DNA from: Planctomycetota bacterium
Lineage (GTDB): Bacteria > Planctomycetota > UBA1135 > GCA-002686595
Assembly: GCA_020638855.1 (NCBI GenBank)
Contig: JACKHT010000002.1
Coordinates: 445,592 to 509,591 of the forward strand
Reading direction: 5' to 3'
Length of the DNA stretch: 64,000 bases
Part shown: piece after piece, positions 17,502 to 26,078 of the stretch
How the letters are laid out: every line of letters starts with the position of its first letter
Numbering within the stretch: position 1 is the stretch's first letter
The notes under the pieces: generated by a model
Told to the model about the DNA's origin: nothing
What the model saw: the letters and a program-made list of their open reading frames with translations, nothing else
Databases searched by the model: none
Translations under genes and position numbers: made by a program

Positions 17502-18179
17502 ATGGGTATCCTCCTTGAGGCGCGTGGCGCGGCATTTGGCTACCGGGGCCGAGCCGTCATCTCTGACATCCACCTGGCGTTGCGCTCGGGCGAGCTGATC
17601 GGAATCGCTGGCCCCAACGGGGCGGGCAAATCCACCTTGTTCCGCGGGTTGCTTGGCTTGATTCCCCCACTGCGGGGATCGCTGGAGCGCCACGCCCGTG
17701 CCATCGGCTACGTCCCCCAGAACGAGGTGCTCGACGCCCTCTATCCCCTGAGCGCGCTCGAAGTGGTTTGCATGGGCAGCTTCACCCGGCTCAAGGGCTT
17801 GCGTCGAGTTTCCAGCGCCGACCGCGAACTGGCCCGCGCCTGCTTGGTCCGCGTCGAACTCCCCGATGTGGGTTCGAAGCCCTACGCCAGCCTCTCCGGC
17901 GGCCAGCGCCAGCGGGTGCTGATCGCCCGAGCCCTGATGATCCGACCCGACCTGATGCTGCTCGACGAGCCCACCTCCGGGGTCGACGACCGCGCGGCGC
18001 AAATCATCTTGGGGCTCTTGGCCAACCTCGCTACCGAGGAGGGAGTCGGCGTGGCGATCGTCTCGCACCAGTTGGATCTCTTGCGCAGCCACTGCAGCCA
18101 GGTCGCCTGGGTCGCCGACGGGACGGTGCGTGTCGGCGCTCCAGCGACTATCCTGGCCCCCATCGGAGGATCGCTATGA
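17502..18179 (+). CDS. Metal (Zn/Mn-type) ABC transporter ATP-binding protein
   Basis: A 225-residue ABC ATPase with Walker A GPNGAGKST (about residue 39), Q-loop YVPQNEVL, signature LSGGQRQR, Walker B LMLLDEPTSG and the H-loop His (VSHQLDLL). The sequence around the Q-loop and the paired ZnuB/MntB-type permease place it in the family importing zinc, manganese or iron chelates. The stop overlaps the permease start (ATGA). No binding protein is in this operon; a ZnuA-type lipoprotein is encoded at 40783-41706. TAGACT six bases before the ATG indicates a leaderless transcript. The metal is not certain. Confidence 0.88.
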   Translation: MGILLEARGAAFGYRGRAVISDIHLALRSGELIGIAGPNGAGKSTLFRGLLGLIPPLRGSLERHARAIGYVPQNEVLDALYPLSALEVVCMGSFTRLKGLRRVSSADRELARACLVRVELPDVGSKPYASLSGGQRQRVLIARALMIRPDLMLLDEPTSGVDDRAAQIILGLLANLATEEGVGVAIVSHQLDLLRSHCSQVAWVADGTVRVGAPATILAPIGGSL

Positions 18180-19057
18180 GCTGGTCGCTCGCCTTCGAGC
18201 TGTTCGGCTTGTCGATCGCCGCCGCGCTCATTGCGGGTTGGGTGGTGCCGCACATGGGCTGCTACCTGTTCCTTCGCCGCACGAGCTTCTACGGGTTGGC
18301 CTTGCCCCAGTTGGCGGCCTGCGGGGTCGCCTGCGGCTTTGCGGTCATGCCTTGGTGGATCCACCACGTGGGATTGGCGGACCTGGACCTTTCGACCGCC
18401 ATGGAGGACACCCACGCCGCCATGAACTACCACCTGGGATGGGCATCTTTGTTCACCTTTGGCGGACTAGGAATCCTCGTGGTGCTCGGACGCCATCGCG
18501 GATCGGAGGTGGCCCGGGTGGCGGGCCTATTCGTACTGGCCAGCGCCGCTACGGTCCTGTTCGCCCACCTGTCTCCAACCGGCGAGATCTTTGTCAGCGA
18601 ACTCCTGCGGGGCGAGATTCTTTCGGTCGGGCGCCACGAGTTGGAAACCCTGGGCGTCGTCCTCGGACTCGCCTACTTGCTTTTGCTCTGGCTGCAGAAC
18701 GATCTGCTTCTGGTGAGTTACGACCGTGAGAGCGCCCAAGTTGCGGGCAAACGCGTACTGGCTTTGGAAACCCTGCTAGCGATCCTGATCGGAGCCACGG
18801 TTGCTGCGGGCACGATGACCGTGGGGCCGGTGGTCCTGTTCGGACTGTTGGTGTTGCCCCCCATCGCGGCCCGCCCCTTCGCCCGATCGATGAACCAATT
18901 CCTTTTGCTTTCGGGCGGAATGGGGCTCTTGGGTTCGAGCTTAGGCCTCTTGGCCTCGTTCGGGTGGGACCTTCCGCTGGGGCCCTGCGTGGTCTTGGGC
19001 TGTGGCGTGTGCACGGCCCCGGGCTGGATCGTAGCGCGCATTTGGCGCGAGGCGTAG
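18176..19057 (+). CDS. Metal ABC transporter permease (ZnuB/MntB family)
   Basis: A 293-residue, highly hydrophobic protein with about eight transmembrane helices. Family landmarks are MGCYLFLRRTSFYGLALPQLAACG near the N-terminus, the mid-region LRGEILSVG, and the GTMTVGPVVLFGLLVLPPIAAR block near residue 215, all typical of ABC-3 permeases for zinc and manganese. A loop rich in charged and His residues (TAMEDTHAAMNYH) faces the outside or a membrane edge. Its ATG overlaps the stop of the ATPase gene. It converges with queF after 11 bases, so no further subunit is encoded here. Confidence 0.88.
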   Translation: MSWSLAFELFGLSIAAALIAGWVVPHMGCYLFLRRTSFYGLALPQLAACGVACGFAVMPWWIHHVGLADLDLSTAMEDTHAAMNYHLGWASLFTFGGLGILVVLGRHRGSEVARVAGLFVLASAATVLFAHLSPTGEIFVSELLRGEILSVGRHELETLGVVLGLAYLLLLWLQNDLLLVSYDRESAQVAGKRVLALETLLAILIGATVAAGTMTVGPVVLFGLLVLPPIAARPFARSMNQFLLLSGGMGLLGSSLGLLASFGWDLPLGPCVVLGCGVCTAPGWIVARIWREA

Positions 19058-19068
19058 GTCCCTCGCAC

Positions 19069-19419
19069 CTAGGGGTGCTGGACTTCGATCACCGTACCGA
19101 TCCCACCGCGCACGTAGAAGTCGCCTTCGACCGTCATCGAGCGCGGTTGGACTGCGGCCACGAGGTCATCCAGAATTTGGTTGGTCACCGCCTCATGGAA
19201 GGCCCCCTTGTCGCGGAAGGACCACAGGTACAGCTTGAGGCTTTTGAGTTCGACACAGCGCTGATCAGGCACGTACGCAATGCGCAGCGTGGCAAAGTCC
19301 GGTTGCCCAGTCTTTGGGCACAGACAGGTGAACTCGGGGCACTCGAACCGAATCTCGTAATCCCGCTCCGGGTTGGGGTTCGGGAAGGACTCGAGCGAAG
19401 TGTTCGGTTGGGTACTCAT
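19069..19419 (-). CDS. queF: NADPH-dependent 7-cyano-7-deazaguanine reductase (preQ0 reductase)
   Basis: A 116-residue unimodular QueF reducing preQ0 to preQ1 in queuosine biosynthesis of tRNA. The catalytic Cys is in FTCLCPKTGQPDFAT, the QueF motif ELKSLKLYLWSFRDKGAFHE follows, and the C-terminus has a GGIGT segment, all in the right order and spacing for the short (YkvM-type) subfamily. The ATG at 19419 begins MSTQPNTSLE; a longer in-frame start is unlikely. It lies 60 bases downstream of the large membrane protein gene on the same strand and may be transcribed with it. No other queuosine genes are in the window. Confidence 0.92.
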   Translation of the reverse strand: MSTQPNTSLESFPNPNPERDYEIRFECPEFTCLCPKTGQPDFATLRIAYVPDQRCVELKSLKLYLWSFRDKGAFHEAVTNQILDDLVAAVQPRSMTVEGDFYVRGGIGTVIEVQHP

Positions 19420-19478
19420 GGTGGCGGCGCGGGGTTGGGCGGATGGGGCGAAGAGGATCGGCGAAGTCGGCCCTAGGG

Positions 19479-21665
19479 TCAAGGCCCCAGCTCGCGCCGT
19501 CCCCTCGCGCGCGCCATGGTGACCCCATCCACGCGAGCCTCGAGGCGCCACACCAAGGGTCCTTGCCCCTTCTTCAGCAGGCCTTCGGTCCACTCCGCCA
19601 TACCCGGCGCGCTGAGCCGACCCCGTTGGCTCGGCCCCAGGTCAAACTCGGCGTAGCGCAGGAAGTCGAGATCCAATAGTTCCAAGTACCACTGGGGCGC
19701 GGCTAGGTCTTGCGGCCAATTCACGCGCGAGACGTCGAACACCCAATCGTTGCCCACGCGCCGGGGCACGACTTCGGGCGGCAGGCTTTCGGGATCGCGG
19801 GCAAGTCGCAGCGACTGCTCCTCGCCCACGTGGCCAGGCAGCCAAAGCGCGGAGATCTCCCCGCCCAACAACCAAGCGAGGTGGTGCGAGAGGTCGAACA
19901 CCGCTTCGGTCGCGCCGCCTGCGTGCCTACGCCACAACCCGAAGACTTCGTTGACCCCGGTCAATCCCGTTTCGCTCTTCCAGCGCAGCACCGGGGGCCC
20001 TTCCTCCTCGGAAGCGCGGGTGTTGGCCAACGTGAGCTGCACTTGTCGGTAGGTCAACGCATGGAACTGCAGGTCTTCCTCGCCCGCTGAGCCCACCAGC
20101 TCCAGGGGTCGCGCTGCGGTAGGAAACAGGCCCACTTCGATCCCTTGCAAGGGGCTGGCGGACCGGTTGGCGGGGGGTCCGTCGAACCAATCTTCCGCAC
20201 CCAACACGACCAAGCCCCGTTGGCACTGCCGGCGGAACTCGGGCTCCGCGGAGAACAGCGCAAACGCCCCGGCGTTGCCCGCCCCCAGCCAGGGTTGGCG
20301 CGGGGGACGCGGGGTCACTTCGTACAGGAACATCGGGTCGAGCAGGTGCCGAACCGCCCCCTCCAGGGGCCGCACTCCAGCCACTTGATCGGGGAAGTCG
20401 AGCAAGAAGAACCCGGTCTTCCAGTCGCGCGCTTGGGCCTGCTCTACCAGGTTGCGTCGCAATTCGGTGACGCGGTCGGCGGCGCGCTCGAAGGGCCGGG
20501 CGTGGCCGCGCCCCAGCAACGCAAAGGCGACACAAACCACCGCCGGGATCAAAGTACGGCGTACCCCATGAATCGCGGTGGCAGCGATCGCCGATCCCAC
20601 CGCCATCACAAACGTGGCTGGGAACAGGACTTGGGAGCCCGCCAAACTCCCCGGCTCGACGCGTCGCCCGAGCGAGTACACCTCGGCCAGGATCAAGGCT
20701 GCGGCCCAGCCGAGCAGGATGCGTCCCCACAAACGCGGGGCCGACCGGGCCGCTACGAAACCCGGATGCAACGCCAGCAGCAGTGCGATCACCGCCAACG
20801 CATAACCCACTTTGCCGATGCCGTAGGTATCGACCGGCAGGAGCAAGACTCCTAGTTTTTCCAGGGCTAGCGCCACGCCCCCCAATTGCCGCCAAGGCCC
20901 CAAGGGTGGGCCCAGGGTTTCGGGCGCGAAGCGGTGACGCAAGACCCATTCGATCGAGACCAGCGCCAAACAAACCACTGCGGTGACCAGCGCGGTACGC
21001 AATCGGGCGCCGATCGGGCGATGGCGCCGCGCGGAGAGGAACTCGAGTAGGCCCGCGAGCGGGGGCAGCAAGTACGCGATGCGCCCCGCAAAGGCCGCCA
21101 CCAAGGCCAACAACACGGCGGCCAGCATGATGCGCGGGGCGCGGTCTTGGCGAGCCTTGAGGAAGAACCCCATGGACAGTGCCCCGCTCGCCGCCGCCAT
21201 GAGTTCGCCGCGCTCGGCCACTTGAGCAGCGGTGCTGACCCCCAGCGGGTGCAGGAACAAAAACAGCGCCGCGGTGACCCCCGCGCTGCGCGCTTGCTCG
21301 GCTCCGAGAAACGGCTGCAAGGCCTTTTGCAGCACCCCCCGCAGGGCGGCAGCGGCAATCAGCAGATACACCAGATTTTCGATGCGCAGCCACGTGGCTC
21401 CAAACTCCGACCAAGTCACCTCGGCGGTTCCACCGCCACGCGCCCAAAGGCGCTCGGAGAGCAGGAGCGACAGCGAAGCCAAAGGCCGGCCATCGATCTC
21501 GGGCACGGCATACAGGCCCCGCAAGCTCCCATCCCAGCGAGCCACAGCCGAAAGCACGGCGAAGTCCGAGCCAAAGAAGCCAGCAGGCAAAAGCGGGGCG
21601 TACACGTACAAGGCCAGGGCCAGGACGAGGAGGAGGATGCTCACCTTGCGCGCGCGCTCGGACAT
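19479..21665 (-). CDS. Large polytopic membrane protein, possibly GT-C glycosyltransferase-like
   Basis: A 728-residue protein. The first 390 residues form about 9-10 transmembrane helices, beginning SILLLVLALALYVYAPLLPAG with a loop FFGSDFAVLSAVARWDG. That resembles the first acidic loop of GT-C mannosyltransferase-like proteins. The C-terminal 330 residues are soluble and probably periplasmic, with no recognised domain. I cannot assign a substrate. The ATG at 21665 is supported by TAGAAT six bases upstream. The gene runs in the direction of queF. High-GC shadow frames, notably an open one at 19927-21747, were ignored because the hydrophobic pattern belongs to this frame. Confidence 0.72.
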   Translation of the reverse strand: MSERARKVSILLLVLALALYVYAPLLPAGFFGSDFAVLSAVARWDGSLRGLYAVPEIDGRPLASLSLLLSERLWARGGGTAEVTWSEFGATWLRIENLVYLLIAAAALRGVLQKALQPFLGAEQARSAGVTAALFLFLHPLGVSTAAQVAERGELMAAASGALSMGFFLKARQDRAPRIMLAAVLLALVAAFAGRIAYLLPPLAGLLEFLSARRHRPIGARLRTALVTAVVCLALVSIEWVLRHRFAPETLGPPLGPWRQLGGVALALEKLGVLLLPVDTYGIGKVGYALAVIALLLALHPGFVAARSAPRLWGRILLGWAAALILAEVYSLGRRVEPGSLAGSQVLFPATFVMAVGSAIAATAIHGVRRTLIPAVVCVAFALLGRGHARPFERAADRVTELRRNLVEQAQARDWKTGFFLLDFPDQVAGVRPLEGAVRHLLDPMFLYEVTPRPPRQPWLGAGNAGAFALFSAEPEFRRQCQRGLVVLGAEDWFDGPPANRSASPLQGIEVGLFPTAARPLELVGSAGEEDLQFHALTYRQVQLTLANTRASEEEGPPVLRWKSETGLTGVNEVFGLWRRHAGGATEAVFDLSHHLAWLLGGEISALWLPGHVGEEQSLRLARDPESLPPEVVPRRVGNDWVFDVSRVNWPQDLAAPQWYLELLDLDFLRYAEFDLGPSQRGRLSAPGMAEWTEGLLKKGQGPLVWRLEARVDGVTMARARGRRELGP

Positions 21666-21671
21666 GGCGGG

Positions 21672-21677
21672 ATTCTA
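21672..21677 (-). promoter_or_regulatory. -10-like element of leaderless membrane protein gene
   Basis: TAGAAT on the minus strand, exactly six bases upstream of the ATG at 21665, followed by CCCGCC. The same TAGANT-CCCGCC-ATG arrangement occurs before 17502. Confidence 0.5.
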
Positions 21678-21755
21678 CCCATTCGACGGCTTGGTCCCCC
21701 GCTTCCGATGGGATACAAATGGACCTGTGGGATATCGAACCGCCCACAAAATGCC

Positions 21756-22208
21756 ATGATCGAACACTTTGCTCCCCTTTTGAAAGCCGCCCAAGGCCTC
21801 GACCTGTCCGACCCCAAAGCTGCGGAAACCGAGCTGCAGGCGCGCTGGGATCCCCAAGGCCCCGGCGCGCAAGCGTTGAAGACCGATCTGCTCAGGCTCC
21901 TGGAGGAAGGCAAAATCTGCGAGAACGGCGCCATGCCCGTGCGTTGGGGAAGGGTCAGCAAGGCCACGCCCGAATCGCTCGACTTCTCGATCGACGTGGT
22001 CTTGATGGATGGAGCGGGTCCACGCCACCGTCACCCTGGTGGCGAAGTCGACTATTGCATCGCGCTGGATGGCGTCCCAACCTTCGACGGGCGTGCCCCG
22101 GGTTGGGTGGTGTTTGGACCCGACTCGGTCCACATCCCAACCGTGGCCGGCGGGACCATGTTGATCGTCTACCTCCTGCCCCAAGGGGCCATGGAGTTTC
22201 TGAAATAG
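21756..22208 (+). CDS. DUF4863 family protein (4-hydroxylaminobenzoate lyase-like)
   Basis: A 150-residue protein that I recognise as similar to the DUF4863 family, which includes the PnbB-type 4-hydroxylaminobenzoate lyase of nitrobenzoate degradation. The visible pattern is a cupin-like core: an HRHPGGEVDYCIALDG segment, then PGWVVFGPDSVHIPTVAGG and a hydrophobic C-terminal strand LIVYLLPQGAMEF. The His residues could bind a metal. There are no nitroaromatic genes nearby, so the actual substrate is open and a general cupin role is possible. The ATG at 21756 is chosen because the N-terminal helix starts there; the frame is open further upstream inside the opposite gene. Confidence 0.62.
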   Translation: MIEHFAPLLKAAQGLDLSDPKAAETELQARWDPQGPGAQALKTDLLRLLEEGKICENGAMPVRWGRVSKATPESLDFSIDVVLMDGAGPRHRHPGGEVDYCIALDGVPTFDGRAPGWVVFGPDSVHIPTVAGGTMLIVYLLPQGAMEFLK

Positions 22209-22236
22209 CCCGCGCAATCCCGCGCGCAATCCCTCG

Positions 22237-23235
22237 CTAGGCCCTCGGCGCTGCGGCCGGGTCGGCAAACGGCTCGGCCAAAAAATACCCTTCGCTGCCC
22301 TGGGCTTGGTACAGCGGCATGATCAGGTACCCATCGCGCGGGGCCTCGATGGGCCCCAAACGGTTTTGGGCCAAGCGCTCGCCCTTGCGCACGAAGTCAA
22401 AGCTCTGAAAGCGCCGGGTGCGGGCTTCCCCCATGGCGAATCCCAGGTCTTCGGTCGCTTCACGGTGGAAGACGCGCACGTGCGTTGGCAAGGACTCGCT
22501 GGCTTGGGCCAGGATCTGGCGACTGTGCCGAACCCGATCGTCTTGCTCAGGAAGCAGGCCGGTAGCCGCCAACCCGCTGTAAACCGCGGACTCTAGGTGA
22601 CGCACGGTTTCGGGCTGGCCGCTCTGACCGCCCTCGATCACCATCGAAGCCCCCAACTCGTTCGCGAACCAGGCGGCCAAGGTGCCGCGGATCGACTCGT
22701 TCAAACCATGCACGCACGGGACGCCGACGCGCGAGGCCAACGCCTCGCTCCGATCGGACCCCAAAACGACCGCAAAGGGCGGCCCCTTGCCGGAGGTACT
22801 GTGCAAGTCCAAAAGGAACAGGGGGCGACCACTCGCCTTCCAGCCCAGCATGATCTGCCACAGATCGCGCAGCTCGCGGTCGGTGCCGTCGTCGTGTTCG
22901 CTGCCCTGGACCGACAAGCGATCCAAGTCTTGGTGACTCCAGACCCGGTTGAGATCCCGCTCGACGGCCCTACGGCCCAGCATCAGAGCCGGACGGTTGC
23001 CCCGCAAGGCGACCAGGGTTCCCGTCATAGCTCCCGGATCCTTGCGCAACGACCGGCAAACCCGCTCCAAGGCCAACATCCCGCCGGGCTCGTTGCCGTG
23101 CAGTCCGCCCACGCAGATCAAGACCGGGCCGGTCCCATCGATTTGGTCGATGAGGCGCTCAGGCAGGTAGCCGGCTTCGGAGCCCGAAGCGCGAAGCTCG
23201 GACGCTGGGGATCCGTGGGCAGAGTCAGGCTCCAC
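22237..23235 (-). CDS. Succinylglutamate desuccinylase/aspartoacylase-like zinc hydrolase
   Basis: A 332-residue M14-like deacylase. Zinc ligands are recognisable in VGGLHGNEPGG (His and Glu) and in LLDLHSTSGKG (His), and a late VIEGGQSG block fits the catalytic region of AstE/AspA proteins, which remove acyl groups from amino acids. The GTG at 23235 is preferred over an ATG at 23271 because GGAGGA sits eight bases before it and the overlap with the upstream gene is then only 11 bases. The tight coupling to the GCS2-CBS ligase suggests the two act on the same acyl-amino acid or peptide. The substrate is unknown. Confidence 0.75.
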   Translation of the reverse strand: MEPDSAHGSPASELRASGSEAGYLPERLIDQIDGTGPVLICVGGLHGNEPGGMLALERVCRSLRKDPGAMTGTLVALRGNRPALMLGRRAVERDLNRVWSHQDLDRLSVQGSEHDDGTDRELRDLWQIMLGWKASGRPLFLLDLHSTSGKGPPFAVVLGSDRSEALASRVGVPCVHGLNESIRGTLAAWFANELGASMVIEGGQSGQPETVRHLESAVYSGLAATGLLPEQDDRVRHSRQILAQASESLPTHVRVFHREATEDLGFAMGEARTRRFQSFDFVRKGERLAQNRLGPIEAPRDGYLIMPLYQAQGSEGYFLAEPFADPAAAPRA

Positions 23236-25132
23236 GCAGCGATTCCTCCAGGAGCTTGGCGGCGACCGCAATGAAATCGTGCTCGGTCACGATTCCCACC
23301 AACCGGTCCCCCTCGACCACGGGCAGCGACCCGACCTTGTGGGCGCGCATCAACTCGATCGCATCCAGGGTCGAAGCCCCGGGTTCGACGGTGATCAAAG
23401 GCGTCGGCTTCATGATCTCGCGCACCGCCACCGCCCGGCCCGCGAGCGTGCGCTGGGCCAACACGCGCAGCAAGGATCGCTGCGAGATCATGCCGACCAA
23501 TCGGCCGTCTTTGTCTTCCACGGGCACGCGGTGCAGGTGTTCCCAGTCCATCAAGCTGGCCACCAAGTCCACCACATCCTCCGGGCCCACGGTGAACACA
23601 TCGCGGGTCATGACTTGGCGTACCGTGCGGTAGCTGTGGCGCCAGTCGGTCTTGGTTTCCAAACCGGCCAACGGCCACTTGTGGACCGGCTCGTCGGTGT
23701 GTTGGCCCGCGTACATGGCGGCCGTCAACGCCCGGTGGCGGCTATCGGGCGTTCCGCGCCCGCCCATGTCCGCCAACGAGTCGAGCGCCCACTTCGCGCC
23801 GGTCCGCCCGCTGCGCACGCGCTCCTCCACGACCCCCAAGTAGCGATCGATGTCGCCGGGGTCGATGCGCTTCTCTTGCAGACCTTCGCGCGCCATCGGC
23901 AAGAGGCGCTCGAGGATCAGCGCCCGCGCTGGAACCTGTTCCCCTTCGACCCAACGGAATTGCGCATCGAGGCCATAGCGCGCCGCGGCCAGGAAATTGG
24001 TGCGGGCATCGTCGAAGGCCATTTTCGTGCGCACATCCCCGAGCGTTTCGCCCAGGGCCACCATCAAACCGAAGTACAAGGCCGCACCCGCCATCTCATC
24101 GAGCACGGTCGGGCCGGCGGGGAATGCGCGGCTTTCGATGCGCAAGTGAGCCTTGCCATCCTTGACCCCGTAGCAGGGTCGGTTCCAGCGGTACACGGTC
24201 CCGTTGAAGAGACACAGGGCCTTGAGCGGCGGAATCTCCCCGCGATCGAGCATGGCCAACGACGATTCGCCTAAATCCGAAGACAGCAACACGCGAAAGC
24301 GCGCCACGTCTTCGCGGAAGATCTCGAGCACCGACTTCTGCACCCACCCGGCACCAAAGGTCACCCGTCGCCGGGAACCCCGCCGTTGTTGGCTTTCGTT
24401 ACGCGCATCGAGCGACTGCTGGAAGAGCGCCACGCGCGTCTCATGCCACAATCGGTGCTGCAAGAAAACGGGCGAGTTGACCGAACAGGCGAGCACCGGC
24501 GCGATGACCACTTGGGCCAGGTTGTACAGGAACGGAAACTCGTCGGGCCCCGTTTGGAAGTGCAGTTGGAAGCTCGTGTTGCAAGCCTCGAGCATCACGT
24601 TGTCATGGGTCACGCGCAGTTCATCGAGCCCCTTGATGTGGGCCGTGAATTCGCTGCCACGCATTTCCGAGAGGATCTGGTTGAGCGCCAGGTAGCGCGG
24701 CTCCTGGACCATGGCATCCAGGCCGAGCTCGTGTTGGTGCAGGGTCGGGAGGATGCCGCACAGGACCGCGCGGCTGCCTACCTCGCCGGCCGCCCGCTCG
24801 ACCTCCGCCACCATGCCCGAGAGCTCACGTTCCATAGCCCCCAAACAATCCCCCGTCAGGAGTTGGGGCGAGGCGTTGGCTTCGACGTTGAAGCGGGCTA
24901 GCTCCGGGGTGAAGTTGCCCTTCAGTCGGGCCAGGACCTGGTCCGCCACGCAGTGGGCCTCAAACGAGGGATTGACCAGAAACAGCTCCTGTTCGGCCCC
25001 GATGCGCCGGACCCCCGTTTCGATACGGCCCTCGGCGATCATGCGTTCGAGGGCTCGAACATCCTCCAGAAGCGCCTGGCTAAAGGCCCGGCGCTCTTCC
25101 TCGCTCGGCCCGGTGACATCGTGCTCTCCCAT
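23225..25132 (-). CDS. Glutamate-cysteine ligase-like (GCS2) protein fused to CBS domains
   Basis: A 635-residue fusion. Residues about 1-470 match the GCS2/YbdK carboxylate-amine ligase family: RRIGAEQELFLVN, FNVEANASPQLL, TAHIKGLDELRVTHDNVM and WNRPCYGVKDGKAHLRIESRAFP-like blocks carry the acidic metal and ATP ligands. Residues about 500-630 hold two CBS domains (VRQVMTRDVFTVGPEDVVDLVASLM and VREIMKPTPLITVEPGASTLDAIELM), which usually bind adenine nucleotides and regulate activity. It probably joins an amine to a gamma-carboxyl group under energy-state control, but true glutathione synthesis is unproven. TAGGAT is ten bases before the ATG. Confidence 0.82.
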   Translation of the reverse strand: MGEHDVTGPSEEERRAFSQALLEDVRALERMIAEGRIETGVRRIGAEQELFLVNPSFEAHCVADQVLARLKGNFTPELARFNVEANASPQLLTGDCLGAMERELSGMVAEVERAAGEVGSRAVLCGILPTLHQHELGLDAMVQEPRYLALNQILSEMRGSEFTAHIKGLDELRVTHDNVMLEACNTSFQLHFQTGPDEFPFLYNLAQVVIAPVLACSVNSPVFLQHRLWHETRVALFQQSLDARNESQQRRGSRRRVTFGAGWVQKSVLEIFREDVARFRVLLSSDLGESSLAMLDRGEIPPLKALCLFNGTVYRWNRPCYGVKDGKAHLRIESRAFPAGPTVLDEMAGAALYFGLMVALGETLGDVRTKMAFDDARTNFLAAARYGLDAQFRWVEGEQVPARALILERLLPMAREGLQEKRIDPGDIDRYLGVVEERVRSGRTGAKWALDSLADMGGRGTPDSRHRALTAAMYAGQHTDEPVHKWPLAGLETKTDWRHSYRTVRQVMTRDVFTVGPEDVVDLVASLMDWEHLHRVPVEDKDGRLVGMISQRSLLRVLAQRTLAGRAVAVREIMKPTPLITVEPGASTLDAIELMRAHKVGSLPVVEGDRLVGIVTEHDFIAVAAKLLEESLRGA

Positions 25133-25142
25133 GCGGGGGGCG

Positions 25143-25148
25143 ATCCTA
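25143..25148 (-). promoter_or_regulatory. -10-like element upstream of GCS2-CBS gene
   Basis: TAGGAT on the minus strand ten bases upstream of the ATG; the implied leader is only three or four bases. It would serve the two-gene ligase/deacylase unit. Confidence 0.4.
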
Positions 25149-25295
25149 GCAAACCTGGGGCTGTGCCCGGAAATCTGTATCAATTCTGTGAAGGTCCGCT
25201 ACCGGGGCGCGGCCGAACGGTTCCACCCCGTGCTACCATCGCGGGTCTAGGCCAGCCTTCGTGCTCATTTCTGCCATCGGCCTTCCGGAGTTCCT

Positions 25296-26078
25296 ATGAA
25301 AACCCTCCCTCTCATCCTTGTCTGCCTTGCCAGTGGAGCCGTTGGCGCCACCGCGACCCACTTCCTCAACCCGGCCCAGAAGCCGGCGGGAACCAGCGAG
25401 TCCGTGGCCGACCTGCGCGATGCCATTGCCTCATTGCGAAGCGATATGCAGAGCCGCGACGAAACGATCCGCACCCTGTCCGCATCGCTCGATCGCATGG
25501 AGAGCGAAGCGAGCCTGGTCGGCTTCATGCCGGAGCGCACCCAAGTGCCCCAATCCAGCGACGAACCCCGTGGTGACGCGATTCCTGCGGCCGTGGGCTC
25601 CCAACGCATCCAAATCGGCGATACGGTCATTCCCCAGGCCCAATTCGAGAATTGGGTCCGCCAAGCTTCGGACAACATCCGCGAGCAAGAGCGCTTGCAA
25701 CGGGAAGCCGAGCGCAAGATTCGCGAAGGCGAGCGCACCGAAGAACGCATTGCCCAGCTCACCACCGAATTGGGCTTGGATGTGCGCCAACAGAGTGAAT
25801 TCCGCCGCTTCTTCGAGGAGCAAAACACCAAGCGCACCGAGATGATGGATCAAATGCGCAACGGCGGCGCCGGCGGCGATCGCCAGGCCATGCGCGAGAC
25901 GTTCCAGAAGCTCCGTGACGAGGCCAACGCCGACTTGCAGACCTTCCTCTCGGGGGATCAGTACGAGCGCTACCAAGCCTCCAACCAAGACTTTGGCGGC
26001 TTCGGCGGAGGTCCCGGTGGCGGTCGCCGTGGTGGCGGTGGCGGAGGCGGCGGCCAACGGGGCGGTGGCGGCAACTAG
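25296..26078 (+). CDS. Exported coiled-coil protein with Gly-rich tail
   Basis: A 260-residue protein with an N-terminal hydrophobic segment (LPLILVCLASGAVGATATHFL) acting as signal or anchor. A charged coiled-coil region follows (about residues 40-75 and 120-160, with runs such as EQERLQREAERKIREGERTEER), then a helical segment resembling Spy/CpxP-like four-helix proteins (ELGLDVRQQSEFRRFFEEQ, DLQTFLSGDQYERYQ). The C-terminus is almost only Gly, Arg and Gln. No enzymatic motif is seen. The start has GGAG seven bases upstream and a TACCAT about 60 bases upstream. The Gly-rich end overlaps the start of the JAMM protease gene. Function unknown; an envelope-stress role is speculative. Confidence 0.65.
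   Translation: MKTLPLILVCLASGAVGATATHFLNPAQKPAGTSESVADLRDAIASLRSDMQSRDETIRTLSASLDRMESEASLVGFMPERTQVPQSSDEPRGDAIPAAVGSQRIQIGDTVIPQAQFENWVRQASDNIREQERLQREAERKIREGERTEERIAQLTTELGLDVRQQSEFRRFFEEQNTKRTEMMDQMRNGGAGGDRQAMRETFQKLRDEANADLQTFLSGDQYERYQASNQDFGGFGGGPGGGRRGGGGGGGGQRGGGGN

Noticed and set aside
19927..21747. 606-codon minus-strand frame overlapping the membrane protein
   Set aside because: The alternate frame gives the hydrophobic helix pattern; this one is Arg/Gly/Ala-rich and featureless.
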